This document shows, in pieces, positions 26,191 to 34,911 of a stretch of DNA of 63,087 bases. The notes under the pieces were generated by a model, which had not been told where the DNA came from, searched no databases, and saw only the letters and a list, made by a program, of their open reading frames with translations. This DNA comes from Lachnospiraceae bacterium UBA1683 (GTDB lineage Bacteria > Bacillota > Clostridia > Lachnospirales > Lachnospiraceae). Positions within the stretch are counted from its first letter, which is position 1. Every line of letters starts with the position of its first letter. The position numbers were made by a program, and so were the translations under genes. The stretch lies in the NCBI GenBank assembly GCA_002320245.1, contig DCKD01000096.1, forward strand, positions 74,938-138,024. The letters are read 5' to 3'.

Positions 26191-26246
26191 TTCGGAAAAG
26201 GAACGGGAATAATGACAGTGATTCAAAAAAAGGAGGAACTATCATT

Positions 26247-26561
26247 ATGCCAGAATTAAAATGTACTGTACAGACATGTGTACACAACAAGCAGTTTTTA
26301 TGTGATTTGGATGCGATTCAGGTGGGAGGAAGCGATGCAAGGACTCCGAGAGAGACTTGCTGCGACAGTTTCCAGGAACGAAAGGGAGACAATTACTCTA
26401 ATATTACCGGACAGGCATCCGACCTTACAAAGATTGATTGTAAGGCAGTTGAATGTAAATACAACGAAAACTGCGACTGCCATGCAGGTAAAATCAGCGT
26501 GGAAGGAAGCAATGCCTGTGAATGTGAAGGAACGGAGTGCGCCACCTTTAACTGTCGGTAA
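26247..26561 (+). CDS. DUF1540 domain protein (cysteine-rich, two repeats)
   Basis: The 104 aa protein contains two copies of the cysteine-rich DUF1540 unit: CTVQTCVHNKQFLCDLDAI followed by CCDSF, and CKAVECKYNENCDCHAG followed by CECEGTECATF. The Cys spacing suggests metal binding. The function is unknown; such proteins are common in Clostridia. AAAGGAGG precedes ATG 26247. A terminator follows the stop. Confidence 0.9.
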   Translation: MPELKCTVQTCVHNKQFLCDLDAIQVGGSDARTPRETCCDSFQERKGDNYSNITGQASDLTKIDCKAVECKYNENCDCHAGKISVEGSNACECEGTECATFNCR

Positions 26562-26578
26562 AATAAAAGATAGAAAAG

Positions 26579-26617
26579 CAGAAATCCGGGGTATAACAAT
26601 CCCGGATTTCTGTGTTT
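26579..26617 (+). terminator. Terminator of the DUF1540 gene
   Basis: CAGAAATCCGGG pairs with CCCGGATTTCTG around a short loop; TGTTTT follows. Confidence 0.85.
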
Positions 26618-26683
26618 TCGCCGGAATTGAAAGAGATATTAGAGGGAAAGGTTTCTGGACAGAATTGAGAAGGGGTTCTTTGG

Positions 26684-26712
26684 TTGACGGGAAGTTGCTG
26701 TCGCGGTATAAT
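26684..26712 (+). promoter_or_regulatory. Promoter of the 26745 transporter gene
   Basis: TTGACG (26684-26689) and TATAAT (26707-26712) have 17 bp spacing, 33 bp before the start. Confidence 0.7.
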
Positions 26713-26744
26713 CAAATATATTGTGATGAAAGAAAGGCGATTGC

Positions 26745-28157
26745 ATGGAAACAAGTCAGAGATCAGGAGAAAAAGAAGAATTCTCAAAAGAAAGAACAGG
26801 AACAAAGGCAGAACCGGAGCAAGGAAAAGAAAGAAAACAACATTCTGCACAATCAACCGGATATTATATCAACCGCCCTGTATTTGGAAACAGCGGTCCG
26901 TCCAAGCTGCGCAGACAGCTTAGTCAGGGGATGGCATTTTGCCTTGTTATTGTGGTATGCATCCTCTTTTATTTTGCACTTTTGAGGCTGGATAAGATTT
27001 CGGGTGTTATTCGGATTATCATCGGAATTTTGAAACCGATAATATATGGTCTTGGGCTTGCATATTTGTTAAATCCGATTGTAAAGTTTGTGGAGCGCCA
27101 TCTGGAACAGTTTTTGATGGAACGGTTCCCGGAGATGAAAAAAGTGAAACCTTTATGCAGAGGTGTGGGGATTTTTGCCGCCGTTCTTGTGATGATCATG
27201 TTATTCGTGACCTTGTGTAACATGATGATTCCGGAATTATACCAGAGCATCAAAAATATGATTGTGACTGTGCCAAGCCAGTTGAATGATGCCATGAAAA
27301 GTATTACGGAGATGCTGTCAAAAGATACTACGCTTGGACAGTTTGCTACAAGTGTACTGGAGGAAGTTACATCATTTGTGCAGAACTGGATGAGAAGCGA
27401 TTTGCTGAAACAGGTGAACGTGGTGATGTCTAATCTGACAGTCGGCGTGATTAATGTCATCAGTGAACTGGTAAATGCTGTAATCGGTGTAATTATTTCG
27501 ATATACGTGCTCTGGGGAAAGGAAAAGTTTTCACAGCAGAGTAAAAAGATTGTGTATGCACTGTTTCAGCCAAACCATGCCAATATGATTCTTCATCTGA
27601 CCATTAAAAGCAACGAGATTTTCGGTGGATTTATCATCGGGAAAATTATTGATTCCCTGATTATCGGAGCGCTCTGTTTTGTCGGGCTGTCCGTTCTGAA
27701 CATGCCCTACACAATGCTTGTCAGTGTGATTGTCGGCGTGACGAATGTCATTCCGTTTTTCGGCCCTTATATCGGTGCGATTCCGAGTTTGATCTTGATT
27801 ACGCTTTCAAATCCGATGAAGGGATTATATTTTCTGATTTTCATTCTTGTCCTACAGCAGTTAGACGGTAATGTGATTGGACCGAAAATTCTGGGAGATT
27901 CCACTGGTTTGTCTGCATTCTGGGTTGTATTTTCCATTTTGCTTGGCGGCGGGCTGTTCGGATTTGTCGGAATGATTCTGGGCGTACCGACATTTGCGGT
28001 GATTTATTATGTTGTCAGTATGTTAGTCAATCAGAAACTGGAGAAGAAAAAACTGCCTACCGACACGGCGTGTTACGATGAGATGAGTTACGTGGATTCA
28101 GACGGAACTTATGTACATTCAGAGGAAAACGAATTTAATAAAAACAAAGGGGAATAG
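26745..28157 (+). CDS. AI-2E family (PerM/YdbI-type) membrane transporter
   Basis: The 470 aa protein has a hydrophilic N-terminal stretch of about 50 residues rich in Lys and Glu, then 7-8 membrane segments in the PF01594 pattern (IIGILKPIIYGLGLAYLLNP; IIGVTNVIPFFGPYIGAIPS; GGLFGFVGMILGVPTFAV). Family members export AI-2 or act as Na+/H+ or unknown carriers; the substrate cannot be predicted. AGAAAGG precedes ATG 26745. It lies 2 bp before metA, so the two are likely cotranscribed. Confidence 0.9.
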   Translation: METSQRSGEKEEFSKERTGTKAEPEQGKERKQHSAQSTGYYINRPVFGNSGPSKLRRQLSQGMAFCLVIVVCILFYFALLRLDKISGVIRIIIGILKPIIYGLGLAYLLNPIVKFVERHLEQFLMERFPEMKKVKPLCRGVGIFAAVLVMIMLFVTLCNMMIPELYQSIKNMIVTVPSQLNDAMKSITEMLSKDTTLGQFATSVLEEVTSFVQNWMRSDLLKQVNVVMSNLTVGVINVISELVNAVIGVIISIYVLWGKEKFSQQSKKIVYALFQPNHANMILHLTIKSNEIFGGFIIGKIIDSLIIGALCFVGLSVLNMPYTMLVSVIVGVTNVIPFFGPYIGAIPSLILITLSNPMKGLYFLIFILVLQQLDGNVIGPKILGDSTGLSAFWVVFSILLGGGLFGFVGMILGVPTFAVIYYVVSMLVNQKLEKKKLPTDTACYDEMSYVDSDGTYVHSEENEFNKNKGE

Positions 28158-28159
28158 CA

Positions 28160-29098
28160 ATGCCAATACGAGTACAAAATGATTTACCGGTAAAGGAAAT
28201 ACTGGAACAGGAGAATATATTTGTGATGGATGAGTACCGGGCTGCGCATCAGCAGATTCGTCCAATCAGCATTGGGCTTTTGAATCTGATGCCGCTGAAG
28301 GAAGACACAGAACTTCAGATTTTACGGTCACTGTCGAATTCGCCGCTACAGGTGGATGTCACATTTGTACGGGTATCCAGCCATGTGTCCAAAAATACAT
28401 CAACAAGCCATATTTATAAGTTCTATGAGCCGTTTGAGAGCATTAAGAATCAGAAGTTTGACGGGTTTATCATTACCGGGGCTCCGGTAGAACAGATGCC
28501 GTTCGAAGAGGTGGACTATTGGGATGAACTGAAGGAGATTATGGACTGGACAGTGACAAATGTGACATCCACGTTACATTTGTGTTGGGGAGCACAGGCA
28601 GGCATTTATTACCATTACGGAATTGATAAAGTGAAGCTTCCCGAGAAAAAATTCGGAGTGTTCCCGCACCGCGTCCGTAACCGGAAGATTCCGCTTGTGC
28701 GCGGCTTTGACGATGTGTTTTTTGCACCGCATTCCAGGCACACCGAAGTGCCGCAGGATTTGCTGGAGCAGGATGACCGTATTATGATTCTTGCTGATTC
28801 TGAGGAGGCGGGTGTTTTTCTGTGTATGGCAAAAGAAGGACGACAGGTATTTGTCATGGGACATCCGGAGTATGACCGTATTACGCTGGATAAAGAGTAT
28901 AAGCGTGATGTAGAAAAAGGCCTTGATATCCGGATGCCGGTAAACTATTATCAGGATGACAATCCGGACAATAAACCAAATTTGATCTGGCGCTCTCACG
29001 CAAATGCACTCTACAGCAACTGGCTGAATTACTACGTTTATCAGGTGACTCCGTTTGATTTGTATGGGACGCCATCAGTATGGCAGAATGCAAAATAA
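28160..29098 (+). CDS. metA: Homoserine O-acetyltransferase (MetA family)
   Basis: MetA acylates homoserine, the entry to methionine synthesis. The 312 aa protein has nucleophile Cys142 (HLCWGAQAG), His235 and Glu237 (GHPEYD). Residue 111 is Glu (GAPVEQM); in Bacillus cereus MetA this position selects acetyl-CoA, whereas glycine there is typical of succinyl-CoA users, so I infer acetyltransferase. The gene is 2 bp after the AI-2E-type gene and the aminotransferase gene follows with a 23-bp gap, so the three form an operon. Confidence 0.95.
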   Translation: MPIRVQNDLPVKEILEQENIFVMDEYRAAHQQIRPISIGLLNLMPLKEDTELQILRSLSNSPLQVDVTFVRVSSHVSKNTSTSHIYKFYEPFESIKNQKFDGFIITGAPVEQMPFEEVDYWDELKEIMDWTVTNVTSTLHLCWGAQAGIYYHYGIDKVKLPEKKFGVFPHRVRNRKIPLVRGFDDVFFAPHSRHTEVPQDLLEQDDRIMILADSEEAGVFLCMAKEGRQVFVMGHPEYDRITLDKEYKRDVEKGLDIRMPVNYYQDDNPDNKPNLIWRSHANALYSNWLNYYVYQVTPFDLYGTPSVWQNAK

Positions 29099-29121
29099 AA
29101 GGGTTTGAGGGGAAAATCAAA

Positions 29122-30300
29122 ATGAAGGATACATATTTTTCAGACAAAGTAAATGGATTCCGACCGGGAATCTTTGCAACGTTGAATGAGAAAAAAGAAG
29201 AATTGCTAAGACAGGGGAAAACCGTATATAACCTGTCGGTCGGGACGCCGGACTTTCCTCCGGCTCCGCATATTATGAAAGCGATGGAAACTGCATGTCG
29301 GGAACCCAAAAATTATAAGTATGCATTGAGGGAACTTCCGGAGCTTATTGAGGCGGTGCAGTGCCGGTACCGGCACCGGTTTGGCGTGGAACTGGAAAAA
29401 GACGAGATTACTGCCGTATATGGTTCGCAGGAGGGAATGGCACATATCGGGATGGTGCTCTGTAATCCGGGAGATACCATTCTTGTACCGGATCCAGGGT
29501 ATCCACTGTTCGGGATGAGTGGAATCATGGCAGACGCCAACGTGGAATATTATCCGATTGAGGAAGAAAATGGGTATCTTCCTGATCTGGATGCAATCCC
29601 AAAAGAAGTACGGATAAAGACAAAGTACATGATTGTTTCTTATCCGCTGAATCCGGTCTGTGTCTGTGCACCAGATGAATTTTATAATCGGCTGATTGCA
29701 TTTGCAAAGGAAAACGATATTATCATTATTCATGATAATGCATATTCAGATATTATTTATACAAGGAAGCAGGGGCGCTCATTCCTGTCCTTTGAGGGGG
29801 CGAAGGAAGTTGGGGCTGAGTTCTATTCACTGTCCAAATCTTATAATCTGACAGGAGCAAGAATTTCTTTTGTCGTTGGAAATCAGGAGATTGTCCGGAA
29901 ACTGAGGATTTTCCGTTCTCAGATTGATTACGGAATCTTTCTTCCGGTGCAGTATGCCGCAATTGCAGCGCTGACTGGCCCAGATGATTTTGTGGAAGAG
30001 CAGCGGCAGAAATATGGGCGCAGAAACCGTGCTTTGTGCGGTGGCCTGCGAAAAATCGGGTGGAATGTACCGGACAGTCAGGGAACGATGTTCGTCTGGG
30101 CAAAGATTCCGGAGGGGTATGATTCCTCATTGGATTTCTGTCTGAAACTCATGGGACAGACAGGTGTGATTGTGACCCCGGGGAATGCATTTGGAAGCAG
30201 AGGGGAAGGTTATGTGCGGATGGCGCTGGTAATTGATGAAGAGAAGATCCACGAAATGCTTGGCGTTTTGGCGCAATCCGGAATCTTTCAGCCAGCATGA
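29122..30300 (+). CDS. Class I/II aminotransferase (PLP-dependent)
   Basis: The 392 aa protein from ATG 29122 (AGGGG upstream; an in-frame ATG at 29080 lies in metA) is a fold type I aminotransferase. It has YNLSVGTPDFPPAPHI, the PLP lysine in SLSKSYNLTGARISF, and the terminal carboxylate-binding Arg in GYVRMALV. It resembles LL-diaminopimelate- or aspartate-type aminotransferases. The adjacency to metA suggests a methionine- or aspartate-family amino acid role, an inference from context. Confidence 0.88.
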   Translation: MKDTYFSDKVNGFRPGIFATLNEKKEELLRQGKTVYNLSVGTPDFPPAPHIMKAMETACREPKNYKYALRELPELIEAVQCRYRHRFGVELEKDEITAVYGSQEGMAHIGMVLCNPGDTILVPDPGYPLFGMSGIMADANVEYYPIEEENGYLPDLDAIPKEVRIKTKYMIVSYPLNPVCVCAPDEFYNRLIAFAKENDIIIIHDNAYSDIIYTRKQGRSFLSFEGAKEVGAEFYSLSKSYNLTGARISFVVGNQEIVRKLRIFRSQIDYGIFLPVQYAAIAALTGPDDFVEEQRQKYGRRNRALCGGLRKIGWNVPDSQGTMFVWAKIPEGYDSSLDFCLKLMGQTGVIVTPGNAFGSRGEGYVRMALVIDEEKIHEMLGVLAQSGIFQPA

Positions 30301-30492
30301 CTTCAATATAAGAGACTTTTTAATATTTAGAAAATCCGTATTCATATGGATATCATCTACGGGCGGAAAACAGTGAACACAATATCCGGACTGTTTGGCA
30401 GGAAGTACCGGACAGAAGGGCTGCCGTCCTTTGTAAAAGCAGTGGGAACGGATATGATATGGAAAAAATAAATGCAGGAGAAGACAGAGAAT

Positions 30493-31005
30493 ATGCAGAG
30501 AATAGCAAAATTTCACAAAGTAAGTAAAGCGCAGTTTGCCAGAGATTGGACAGATACATTTGGGGTACAGCCGGAGGGGGAGATTGAAAAAATCTACACT
30601 GCAATCCAGCTTCCGAAACGCGCGACAGCATGTTCTGCCGGATATGATTTTTATGCTCCGTCAGATATCTGTATCGAACCCGGAAAAACAGCTAAAATCC
30701 CTACAGGCATCCGCGTTGAGATGGAGAGAAACTGGGTACTGAAATGTTACCCGAGAAGCGGATTGGGATTTAAGTACCGTCTACAGCTCAATAATACGGT
30801 CGGTATCATCGACAGTGATTATTTTTACTCGGACAATGAGGGGCATATTTTTGCAAAAATAACGAATGATACGCATGAAGGAAAGACAGTTGAGATTCCT
30901 GCCGGAAACGGATTCATGCAAGGTATTTTTGTGGAATATGGAATTACGGTAGACGATGATGTGACAGAGGTTCGAAACGGTGGATTCGGAAGTACGACGA
31001 AATAG
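30493..31005 (+). CDS. dut: dUTP diphosphatase
   Basis: Dut hydrolyses dUTP to dUMP and PPi. The 170 aa product carries the trimeric dUTPase motifs in order: AGYDFYAP (I), PRSGLG (II), NTVGIIDSDY (III) and the C-terminal GGFGSTTK (V). I prefer ATG 30493 (MQRIAKFHKV); an in-frame ATG at 30472 exists but lacks a ribosome site, while AGGAG lies 12 bp before 30493. A 170-bp gap with no gene separates it from the aminotransferase. Confidence 0.93.
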   Translation: MQRIAKFHKVSKAQFARDWTDTFGVQPEGEIEKIYTAIQLPKRATACSAGYDFYAPSDICIEPGKTAKIPTGIRVEMERNWVLKCYPRSGLGFKYRLQLNNTVGIIDSDYFYSDNEGHIFAKITNDTHEGKTVEIPAGNGFMQGIFVEYGITVDDDVTEVRNGGFGSTTK

Positions 31006-31032
31006 CCGGATAAAAAATAAGAATGGACAAAA

Positions 31033-31098
31033 TATGCAATAAGCAGTTTGATTTGGTTAACCATAAAACCAGACAGGCTGCTTTTTGCATATTTTTCT
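31033..31098 (+). terminator. Terminator of dut
   Basis: AATATGCAATAAGCAG and CTGCTTTTTGCATATT form imperfect outer arms, with GTTTGATTTGGTT/AACCATAAAAC inside, and a T-run follows. It spans the gap before the germination gene. Confidence 0.65.
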
Positions 31099-31150
31099 CA
31101 AAGTGAGGGATTCTATTACAGAACATAAGAACGTGAAAGGACGGAAAAAG

Positions 31151-32515
31151 ATGGTTCGGAAAACTGATAAAAAAGTCTGCGCGTCATTTGAAGACAATAT
31201 TGCATATATGAATCAGGTGCTGCCGATTCAGGAAAGCTTTGATATCATCCGCCGTGATATGGTTATCGGAGAGAAGAATGCAACCTTTTATTTTATTGAT
31301 GGATTTACAAAAGATGAGGCAATGCTGAAAATTATGGATTCGCTATTTAAAGTGACAGCAGAGCAGCTTCCGGAAGATGCAACTTCATTTGCAAGAATAT
31401 GCATTCCCTATGTGGAGGTGGATGTCATCCAGCAGTTTGATGAAGTGGTGCGCAATATTTTGTCGGGTGTGACCTGTCTGTTTATAGACGGATATGAGGC
31501 ATGTCTTGCGATTGATTGCCGTACTTATCCGGCAAGAAGCGTGGGAGAACCGGAAAAGGATAAATCACTGCGGGGTTCAAGGGATGGGTTTGTAGAGACG
31601 ATTGTGTTCAATACAGCGTTAATCCGCCGCCGAATCCGGGATCCGCAGTTGATTATGGAAATGATGGAGGCGGGGCAGACTTCACGGACAGATATTGCGG
31701 TATGCTATATGAAAGACCGGGTGGACACAGCACAGTTAAAAAAGATCCGCTCCATCATTGACGGGCTGTGTATTGATGACCTGAGAATGAACCAGCAGAG
31801 TCTCGCAGAGGCAATGTTCAAACGGAAATGGTTTAATCCATTTCCGAAATTTAAATTTTCAGAGCGCCCGGATACGGCGGCGGCATGCTTGCTGGAGGGG
31901 AAAATTGTTATTCTGGTTGACAATTCACCTTCGGCTATGATTCTTCCAACGTCAGTTTTTGATATGGTGGAAGAGGCAAATGATTATTATTTCCCGAAAA
32001 TTACAGGGATTTATCTGAAGCTGTCACGTGTGCTGATTTCCGTGGGAACCGTATTTCTGACACCGCTCTTTTTATTGTTTATGCAAAATCTGGAATTACT
32101 TCCGCGCGTGTTTTCGTTTGTGGCAGTCCGGGACACGGTGAATATTGCATTGATTTACCAGTTTTTAATATTGGAGCTGTCAATTGACGGTTTACGCCTT
32201 GCGGCATTGAATACGCCGAATATGCTCAGCACTCCTTTAAGTGTAATTGCAGGTATTGTAATGGGAGAGTTTTCCGTAAAGTCGGGGTGGTTTAACAGTG
32301 AAGTAATGTTATATATGGCATTTGTCGCAGTTGCAGACTATACACAGCCAAACTATGAGCTGGGTTATGCACTGAAGTTCATGCGGCTGATGTTGCTGAT
32401 TCTGACAGCATGTTTCAACATCTGGGGATTCGCAGCCGGATGCGTGCTTGTTGCCTGTTTTATCATTTTCAACAAGACAATTACCGGACGGAGTTTCTTG
32501 CGGGTGAGTAAATAA
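31151..32515 (+). CDS. GerA/SpoVAF-type spore germination protein
   Basis: The 454 aa product from ATG 31151 (GAAAGGA upstream; the frame runs back to 31085) has an N-terminal soluble region with VLPIQESFDIIRRDMVIGEKNATFYFIDGF and a C-terminal half with 4-5 membrane segments (about 290-450), the GerA-A-subunit layout. It is the only germination gene here, with no B or C subunit partner next to it, so it may belong to the SpoVAF-like group acting with SpoVA rather than in a receptor. It supports a spore-forming host. Confidence 0.85.
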   Translation: MVRKTDKKVCASFEDNIAYMNQVLPIQESFDIIRRDMVIGEKNATFYFIDGFTKDEAMLKIMDSLFKVTAEQLPEDATSFARICIPYVEVDVIQQFDEVVRNILSGVTCLFIDGYEACLAIDCRTYPARSVGEPEKDKSLRGSRDGFVETIVFNTALIRRRIRDPQLIMEMMEAGQTSRTDIAVCYMKDRVDTAQLKKIRSIIDGLCIDDLRMNQQSLAEAMFKRKWFNPFPKFKFSERPDTAAACLLEGKIVILVDNSPSAMILPTSVFDMVEEANDYYFPKITGIYLKLSRVLISVGTVFLTPLFLLFMQNLELLPRVFSFVAVRDTVNIALIYQFLILELSIDGLRLAALNTPNMLSTPLSVIAGIVMGEFSVKSGWFNSEVMLYMAFVAVADYTQPNYELGYALKFMRLMLLILTACFNIWGFAAGCVLVACFIIFNKTITGRSFLRVSK

Positions 32516-32559
32516 TAAGTAGAAGAAATTATGAAAAAGCAATTGTAAAAAAGCAACAT

Positions 32560-32711
32560 GGCATCAGATTTGACGCGCCCTGAAAGGCGGGGGTTTTGGT
32601 CTGCGCCCCGCTTCGGCCGGCGCTAAACGAGTGCCACAGGCACTCAGCACCCCTCGCGGCAGCCGTTAAATATCCATGCAAGCAAGCTGCCTGGCTCGTT
32701 AATCTGTCGGA
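32560..32711 (+). repeat. Dispersed repeat family A, near-full copy
   Basis: It matches the copy at 60351-60530 closely: GGCATCAGATTTGACGC, GGTCTGCGC, GCTAAACGAGTGCC, CAGGCACTCA, AAATATCCATGCAAGCA and GGCTCGTT. It lies between the germination gene and the infC leader. The frame reading MVCAPLRPALNE in the copy is shared with the 60414 copy but lacks a ribosome site. Confidence 0.85.
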
Positions 32712-32767
32712 CAGAGGGGTCCAGATTTGCCGGTTTCTTCAGCGGCGCGAGAAAATTAAAAAAACTG

Positions 32768-32796
32768 TTGACACAGTATAAGAAGTGTGTTATCTT
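32768..32796 (+). promoter_or_regulatory. Promoter of the infC operon
   Basis: TTGACA (32768-32773) and TATCTT (32791-32796) are 17 bp apart. Confidence 0.65.
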
Positions 32797-32804
32797 ATTA
32801 AATG

Positions 32805-32968
32805 CATGAGGCAAAAAGAAAGAAGAGTATCCGCTCTCACCATAGCACAATCAGGTGACTATTGGTTTGATATTTATAGTATTTACCAAAATGATTTATA
32901 GATTTATAAAGGTAATGTTATTGATTCGAGTGGATATGGATTCACTCGGTTTTTTTGTTTTATGAAGA
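32805..32968 (+). ncRNA. 5' leader of the infC-rpmI-rplT operon (L20-leader-like)
   Basis: About 220 bp of non-coding leader separate the promoter from infC. It contains a stem-loop region (CTCACCATAGCACAATCAGGTGACTATTGG) and an intrinsic terminator: CGAGTG (32936-32941) pairs with CACTCG (about 32952-32957), followed by seven T. In Firmicutes such leaders bind ribosomal protein L20, which represses the operon by premature termination. The role is inferred from position and the terminator. Confidence 0.7.
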
Positions 32969-33020
32969 TGTTTCGCAGAAAACAACCTAAGGGAAATTCA
33001 TTTGACGGAGGTATACGACA

Positions 33021-33527
33021 ATTAGCGATTTAATGATTAACGAGCAAATCAGAGACAGAGAAGTCCGTCTGATTAGTGAGAACGGGGAACAGTTAGGTAT
33101 CATGTCAGCAAGAGAGGCTTACAAGCTTGCGCAGGAGGCAGAGCTTGACCTTGTAAAGATTGCGCCGACAGCAAAGCCGCCGGTGTGCAAGATTATTGAT
33201 TATGGCAAGTATAAATATGAGCTGACAAGAAAAGAAAAGGAAGCAAAGAAAAAACAGAAAACTGTTGAAATTAAAGAAGTACGCCTGTCACCGAATATTG
33301 ATACTAACGATTTGAATACAAAGGTGAATAATGCGAAGAAGTTTATCGAAAAGGGAAACAAAGTCAAGGTAACACTTCGTTTCCGCGGAAGAGAGATGGC
33401 GCATGTACAGCAGAGCAAACACATTCTGGATGATTTCGCAGCAATGCTGGAAGATGTAGCCACAATCGAGAAACCGGCAAAGATGGAAGGTCGGAACATG
33501 AGCATGGTTTTAACTGTAAAACGTTAA
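33021..33527 (+). CDS. infC: Translation initiation factor IF-3 (ATT start)
   Basis: IF-3 dissociates ribosomal subunits and proofreads initiation. I place the start at ATT 33021: GGAGG (33007-33011) is 9 bp upstream of it but 21 bp from the first ATG (33033), and the residues added give (M)SDLMINEQIRDREVRL, the usual IF-3 start. IF-3 rejects AUU and other poor starts, so its own AUU start gives feedback control. The 168 aa product has the N-domain INEQIRDREVRLI and the C-domain with VKVTLRFRGREMAH. It opens the infC-rpmI-rplT operon. Confidence 0.9.
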   Translation: MSDLMINEQIRDREVRLISENGEQLGIMSAREAYKLAQEAELDLVKIAPTAKPPVCKIIDYGKYKYELTRKEKEAKKKQKTVEIKEVRLSPNIDTNDLNTKVNNAKKFIEKGNKVKVTLRFRGREMAHVQQSKHILDDFAAMLEDVATIEKPAKMEGRNMSMVLTVKR

Positions 33528-33564
33528 AAATAAAAACATAAGCATAATAAAGGAGGAACTTATC

Positions 33565-33762
33565 ATGCCAAAAATCAAAACAAATAGAGCGGCAGCAAAA
33601 CGTTTCAAAGCAACAGGAACAGGAAAACTGAAAAGAAATAAAGCTTACAAGAGCCATATCTTAACAAAGAAGACAACTAAGAGAAAAAGAAATCTCAGAA
33701 AGTCTACAATTACAGATGCAACTAATGTAAAGAACATGAAGAAAGTTTTACCATATCTGTAA
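33565..33762 (+). CDS. rpmI: 50S ribosomal protein L35
   Basis: The 65 aa, strongly basic protein (MPKIKTNRAAAKRFKATGTG) is L35 of the large ribosomal subunit. AAAGGAGGAA precedes ATG 33565. It is the middle gene of the infC operon. Confidence 0.97.
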   Translation: MPKIKTNRAAAKRFKATGTGKLKRNKAYKSHILTKKTTKRKRNLRKSTITDATNVKNMKKVLPYL

Positions 33763-33791
33763 GATTTGGTTTGAGTAAGGAGGATTAAGAA

Positions 33792-34148
33792 ATGGCAAGA
33801 ATTAAAGGCGGAATGAACGCAAAGAAAAAACATAACAGAACACTGAAACTGGCAAAAGGATACAGAGGAGCACGTTCCAAACAGTACAGAGTTGCAAAAC
33901 AATCTGTAATGAGAGCTCTGACATCTGCTTACGCAGGAAGAAAACAGCGTAAACGTCAGATGAGACAGCTTTGGATTGCACGTATCAATGCAGCAGCAAG
34001 AATGAACGGACTGTCCTACAGCAGATTTATGTACGGACTGAAACTTGCAGGTGTTGACATGAACAGAAAAATGCTTGCAGAGCTTGCAGTGAGCGACAAA
34101 GAAGGATTCACTACACTGGCAGAAGTTGCAAAATCAAAACTTGCTTAA
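33792..34148 (+). CDS. rplT: 50S ribosomal protein L20
   Basis: The 118 aa basic protein (MARIKGGMNAKKKHNRTLKLAKGYRGARSKQ start region, LSYSRFMYGLK later) is L20, needed early in 50S assembly and the likely repressor of the operon through the leader at 32805. AAGGAGGA precedes ATG 33792. Confidence 0.97.
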   Translation: MARIKGGMNAKKKHNRTLKLAKGYRGARSKQYRVAKQSVMRALTSAYAGRKQRKRQMRQLWIARINAAARMNGLSYSRFMYGLKLAGVDMNRKMLAELAVSDKEGFTTLAEVAKSKLA

Positions 34149-34151
34149 TTT

Positions 34152-34161
34152 GTAACTGTTC
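34152..34161. repeat. Solo family B arm after rplT
   Basis: GTAACTGTTCAGAGTC appears 3 bp after the rplT stop and has no matching second arm nearby, so it looks like a remnant of the inverted-repeat element seen at 7478, 8000 and 16491. Confidence 0.4.
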
Positions 34162-34223
34162 AGAGTCAGGCAAATTCATAGAAAAAGTGTAATGGATGCT
34201 TGTTTTAATTTTAAATATAAATC

Positions 34224-34270
34224 AGGAAAAGGTCTGGTTCTCGATAGAGAGTCAGACCTTTTCCTCTATA
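34224..34270 (+). terminator. Terminator of the infC-rpmI-rplT operon
   Basis: AGGAAAAGGTCTG and CAGACCTTTTCCT form a 13-bp stem with an inner GGTTCTC/GAGAGTC region; CTATAAA follows. It may also serve the convergent XRE gene. Confidence 0.8.
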
Positions 34271-34311
34271 AAGGCAATCATATTTCTTATCGTTGTAATG
34301 GTTTCTGTAAA

Positions 34312-34650
34312 TTATTTGGGGATATTAGCCAATTGTTCTGTGAGGCTGTAAATCAGATTCTGATTGTTTTTTCCAAGCCGCTCGTAGGCACGGCACAGGT
34401 GATAATTCCGTTCCGTAATCTGATTAAATTCAAGCTGATATTCTTCCGTGCGTCTTGTGTCGGAACGAAATAGAATATAATCGACGGATACACCGAAAAA
34501 ATCCGCCAAATCGACTAAGATGTCGGCCGGAAGGGCATTGTCCCCATTTTCAATACGGCTGATTGTCTGTTGTGAAACATTAATTTTATTTGCAAGTTCT
34601 CCCTGCAGCATATCACGTTCTTTTCGAAGTTCTCTTACCCGATTTTGCAC
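34312..34650 (-). CDS. XRE-family (HTH_3) transcriptional regulator
   Basis: The 112 aa protein has a helix-turn-helix domain in residues about 3-58 (VRELRKERDMLQGELANKI, NVSQQTISRIENGDNALPADILVDLADFFGVSVDYIL) and a short helical C-terminal part. It is a lambda-Cro-like repressor type. It is divergent from the Lon-like AAA+ gene at 34912, with a 261-bp gap rich in GGATAT and CCATAT repeats that could be operators. GTG or ATG 34650 is the start; a weak AGGAG occurs upstream. Likely an autorepressor and regulator of the AAA+ gene (inference). Confidence 0.85.
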   Translation of the reverse strand: MQNRVRELRKERDMLQGELANKINVSQQTISRIENGDNALPADILVDLADFFGVSVDYILFRSDTRRTEEYQLEFNQITERNYHLCRAYERLGKNNQNLIYSLTEQLANIPK

Positions 34651-34685
34651 GATTCTTCACTCCTTAGTATTCTAATACTATTGTA

Positions 34686-34770
34686 TCGGATATCTGATAT
34701 TGTGCTACCCTAATTGGGGATATATGTATACCATATATTGGATATTTATACATTGAATACCATATGGTTA
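34686..34770. promoter_or_regulatory. Candidate operator array between the XRE and AAA+ genes
   Basis: GGATAT occurs at 34688-34693, 34718-34723 and 34740-34745, and the palindrome ACCATATGGT at 34759-34768. A GTATACCATATATTGGATAT run joins two of them. The repeated half-sites between divergent genes suggest binding by the XRE protein. An extended -10 box (TGGTATAAT, 34854-34862) for the AAA+ gene lies further right. Confidence 0.45.
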
Positions 34771-34911
34771 CCGGCATATTCATTTTCCGGCCGGAAGTGT
34801 GGCTGCCAAAAAGCGAAACGGAAAATCTGGTACTAGCCGTTGCACTGGTAGTCTGGTATAATATGTAAAAAGTCTGTTTAAAGACATTGCAGCAGAGAAG
34901 GAGTATTAAAT

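Noticed and set aside
26278..26985. 235-codon frame over the DUF1540 gene
   Set aside because: Shadow in another frame of the cysteine-rich gene and a terminator; no family motif.
32596..32781. Frame MVCAPLRPALNE... within repeat family A
   Set aside because: A similar frame exists in the copy at 60414, but this follows from repeat identity; neither has a ribosome site.
34192..34473. 93-codon plus-strand frame opposite the XRE gene
   Set aside because: Antisense shadow of the regulator and crossing the terminator; no ribosome site.
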